Source: Actinomycetes bacterium
Lineage (GTDB): Bacteria; Actinomycetota; Actinomycetes; Actinomycetales; Cellulomonadaceae
DNA: 13,117 nucleotides
Reading direction: 5' to 3'
NCBI GenBank assembly: GCA_023412515.1
Contig: JAEYNO010000312.1
Span: forward strand, 1 to 13,117
The notes under the pieces were generated by a model that made no database searches, had not been told where the DNA came from, and saw only the letters and a list, made by a program, of their open reading frames with translations. The translations under genes and the position numbers were made by a program. Shown piece after piece: positions 12,370-13,117 of this stretch. Each line of letters starts with the position of its first letter. Within the stretch, counting starts at the first letter, position 1.

Positions 12370-13117
12370 TCACGGCAGCCGCGCGCCGACCAGCTCCTCG
12401 GTCTCCTCGCGCACGCGCCGCCCGAGCGCGGGGTCGCGGTAGCGCGGGTCGCCGGCGCCCAGCACGGGCAGGCCGGTGATCCGCCCCGCGGGCCCCCAGT
12501 ACTGACCGCTCTCGACGTGCGGGTCGGCGGCGGCGCGCACGGCCGACCACGCGCCCGCGTCCTTGCCCGCGCCGACCAGGCCCCACAGCGGCTCGACGCC
12601 GCGGTCGGCGCGGCGGGGGTCGAGGACGCCGGGCCGCAGGGGGCTGCGCGAGCCGATCGCGACGCCGGGGTGGCTGAGCAGGGCCAGCGTCGACGAGCCC
12701 GTGGCACGCAGGTGCCGGTCGAGCTCGGCGAAGAACGCCTCGTGCACGGCCTTGGACAGCACGTACCGGCGGCCGACGGTCAGCGGCCGCGCCGACGGCA
12801 GCGGGCGGGACGCCGTCGCGAGGTCGCCGATCGCGGGGTGGAACCGCCGCACGAGCCCGCTGGTCGTGCCGACCACGCGCGCGCCGGGCGTGCGGGCCAG
12901 CACGGGCAGCGCGTGCGCGACGAGGGCCGCGTTGCCGAGGTGCCCCGTGCCCATGACGGGGTCGAAGCCGTCGGCCGTGGCCGCGCCCGCCGTGCGCAGC
13001 ACCATGACGGCCGCGTTGAGCACGAGCGCGTCGACGCGGTCGAGGTCCGCGAGCGCGTCGGCCGCGCGGCGCACCGAGTCGAGCGACGCGAGGTCGAGCG
13101 GCAGCACGCTCGTGACG
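12370..13117 (-). CDS. short-chain dehydrogenase/reductase (N-terminus missing, runs off right edge)
   Basis: The frame is open to the right edge and gives the last 248 residues; the glycine-rich cofactor motif and about the first 60 residues are outside the window. What remains is typical: LPLDLASLDSVRRAA, then LVLNAAVM (the NNAG motif in altered form), the catalytic Ser in VVGTTSGLVRR, and the YxxxK pair in YVLSKAVHEAFF. The C-terminal part (ESGQYWGPAGRITGLP, followed by an acidic helix) resembles the retinol-dehydrogenase-like SDRs that are abundant in actinobacteria and act on unknown substrates. An internal GTG at 13107 should not be taken as the start, because coding continues upstream of it. 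No neighbour hints at the substrate. Confidence 0.9.
   Translation of the reverse strand, partial: VTSVLPLDLASLDSVRRAADALADLDRVDALVLNAAVMVLRTAGAATADGFDPVMGTGHLGNAALVAHALPVLARTPGARVVGTTSGLVRRFHPAIGDLATASRPLPSARPLTVGRRYVLSKAVHEAFFAELDRHLRATGSSTLALLSHPGVAIGSRSPLRPGVLDPRRADRGVEPLWGLVGAGKDAGAWSAVRAAADPHVESGQYWGPAGRITGLPVLGAGDPRYRDPALGRRVREETEELVGARLP

Noticed and set aside
1..13117. tRNA, rRNA, riboswitch, insertion sequence, attachment site or phage gene
   Set aside because: No cloverleaf-like sequence, transposase or integrase motifs, terminal inverted repeats or conserved riboswitch cores were seen; gaps between genes are all under 150 bases.

Overview
This is a very GC-rich window with GTC/CTC/GGC/CGC-dominated codon use, frequent GTG starts and GGAGG-type ribosome binding sites. 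That points to a high-GC actinobacterium, most likely a Micrococcales/Cellulomonas-type organism; this is an inference from composition and gene style, with no marker gene to prove it. All 14 genes I accept lie on the minus strand, so transcription runs from right to left. The many long plus-strand frames are Arg/Pro/Ala-rich shadows.

Right part (about 13117 to 9622): small, mostly single housekeeping or uncharacterised genes. In order of transcription they are a 5'-truncated short-chain dehydrogenase, a small TFIIB-type zinc-ribbon protein with a Gly-Tyr-Asp-Asp-Arg-Arg repeat tail, an unrecognised acidic 275-residue protein, a DUF72 protein, and a 101-residue protein with one membrane segment.

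Middle (9544 to 7965): a two-gene unit in which a lactate/malate-dehydrogenase-like oxidoreductase overlaps, through GTGA, a 154-residue ACT-domain protein. The dehydrogenase has an unusual Gly-Arg-Pro at the cofactor-selecting position and an inverted repeat in front of its start.

Left part (7838 to 1): a carbohydrate or sugar-acid uptake and breakdown locus. A FadR-type GntR regulator is preceded by a good promoter and by a perfect 13-bp palindrome, CTTGTCCGACAAG; a near copy overlaps the regulator's own start region. Then follow a lipoprotein solute-binding protein and two CUT1-type ABC permeases (no ATPase), a mandelate-racemase-group acid-sugar dehydratase, a PtmA-like short-chain dehydrogenase, an N-acetylneuraminate-lyase-like aldolase, and, after a 149-bp gap, the N-terminal 306 residues of an L-fucose-isomerase-like protein running off the left edge. 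Most junctions overlap by 4 bp or are separated by 2 bp, so this looks like one operon.

Taken together, the regulator probably senses an acid sugar or its keto-deoxy derivative, the transporter imports the sugar, and the SDR, dehydratase and aldolase carry out oxidation, dehydration and retro-aldol cleavage to pyruvate plus an aldehyde, as in non-phosphorylative sugar pathways. The substrate cannot be read from the sequence. I found no RNA genes, mobile elements, CRISPR arrays or phage genes, and no intergenic stretch longer than 300 bases. Nothing in the window is clearly a new kind of system; the most original points are the unassigned sugar-acid operon, its operator set, the dehydrogenase/ACT pair, and the distinct codon use of the isomerase-like gene.
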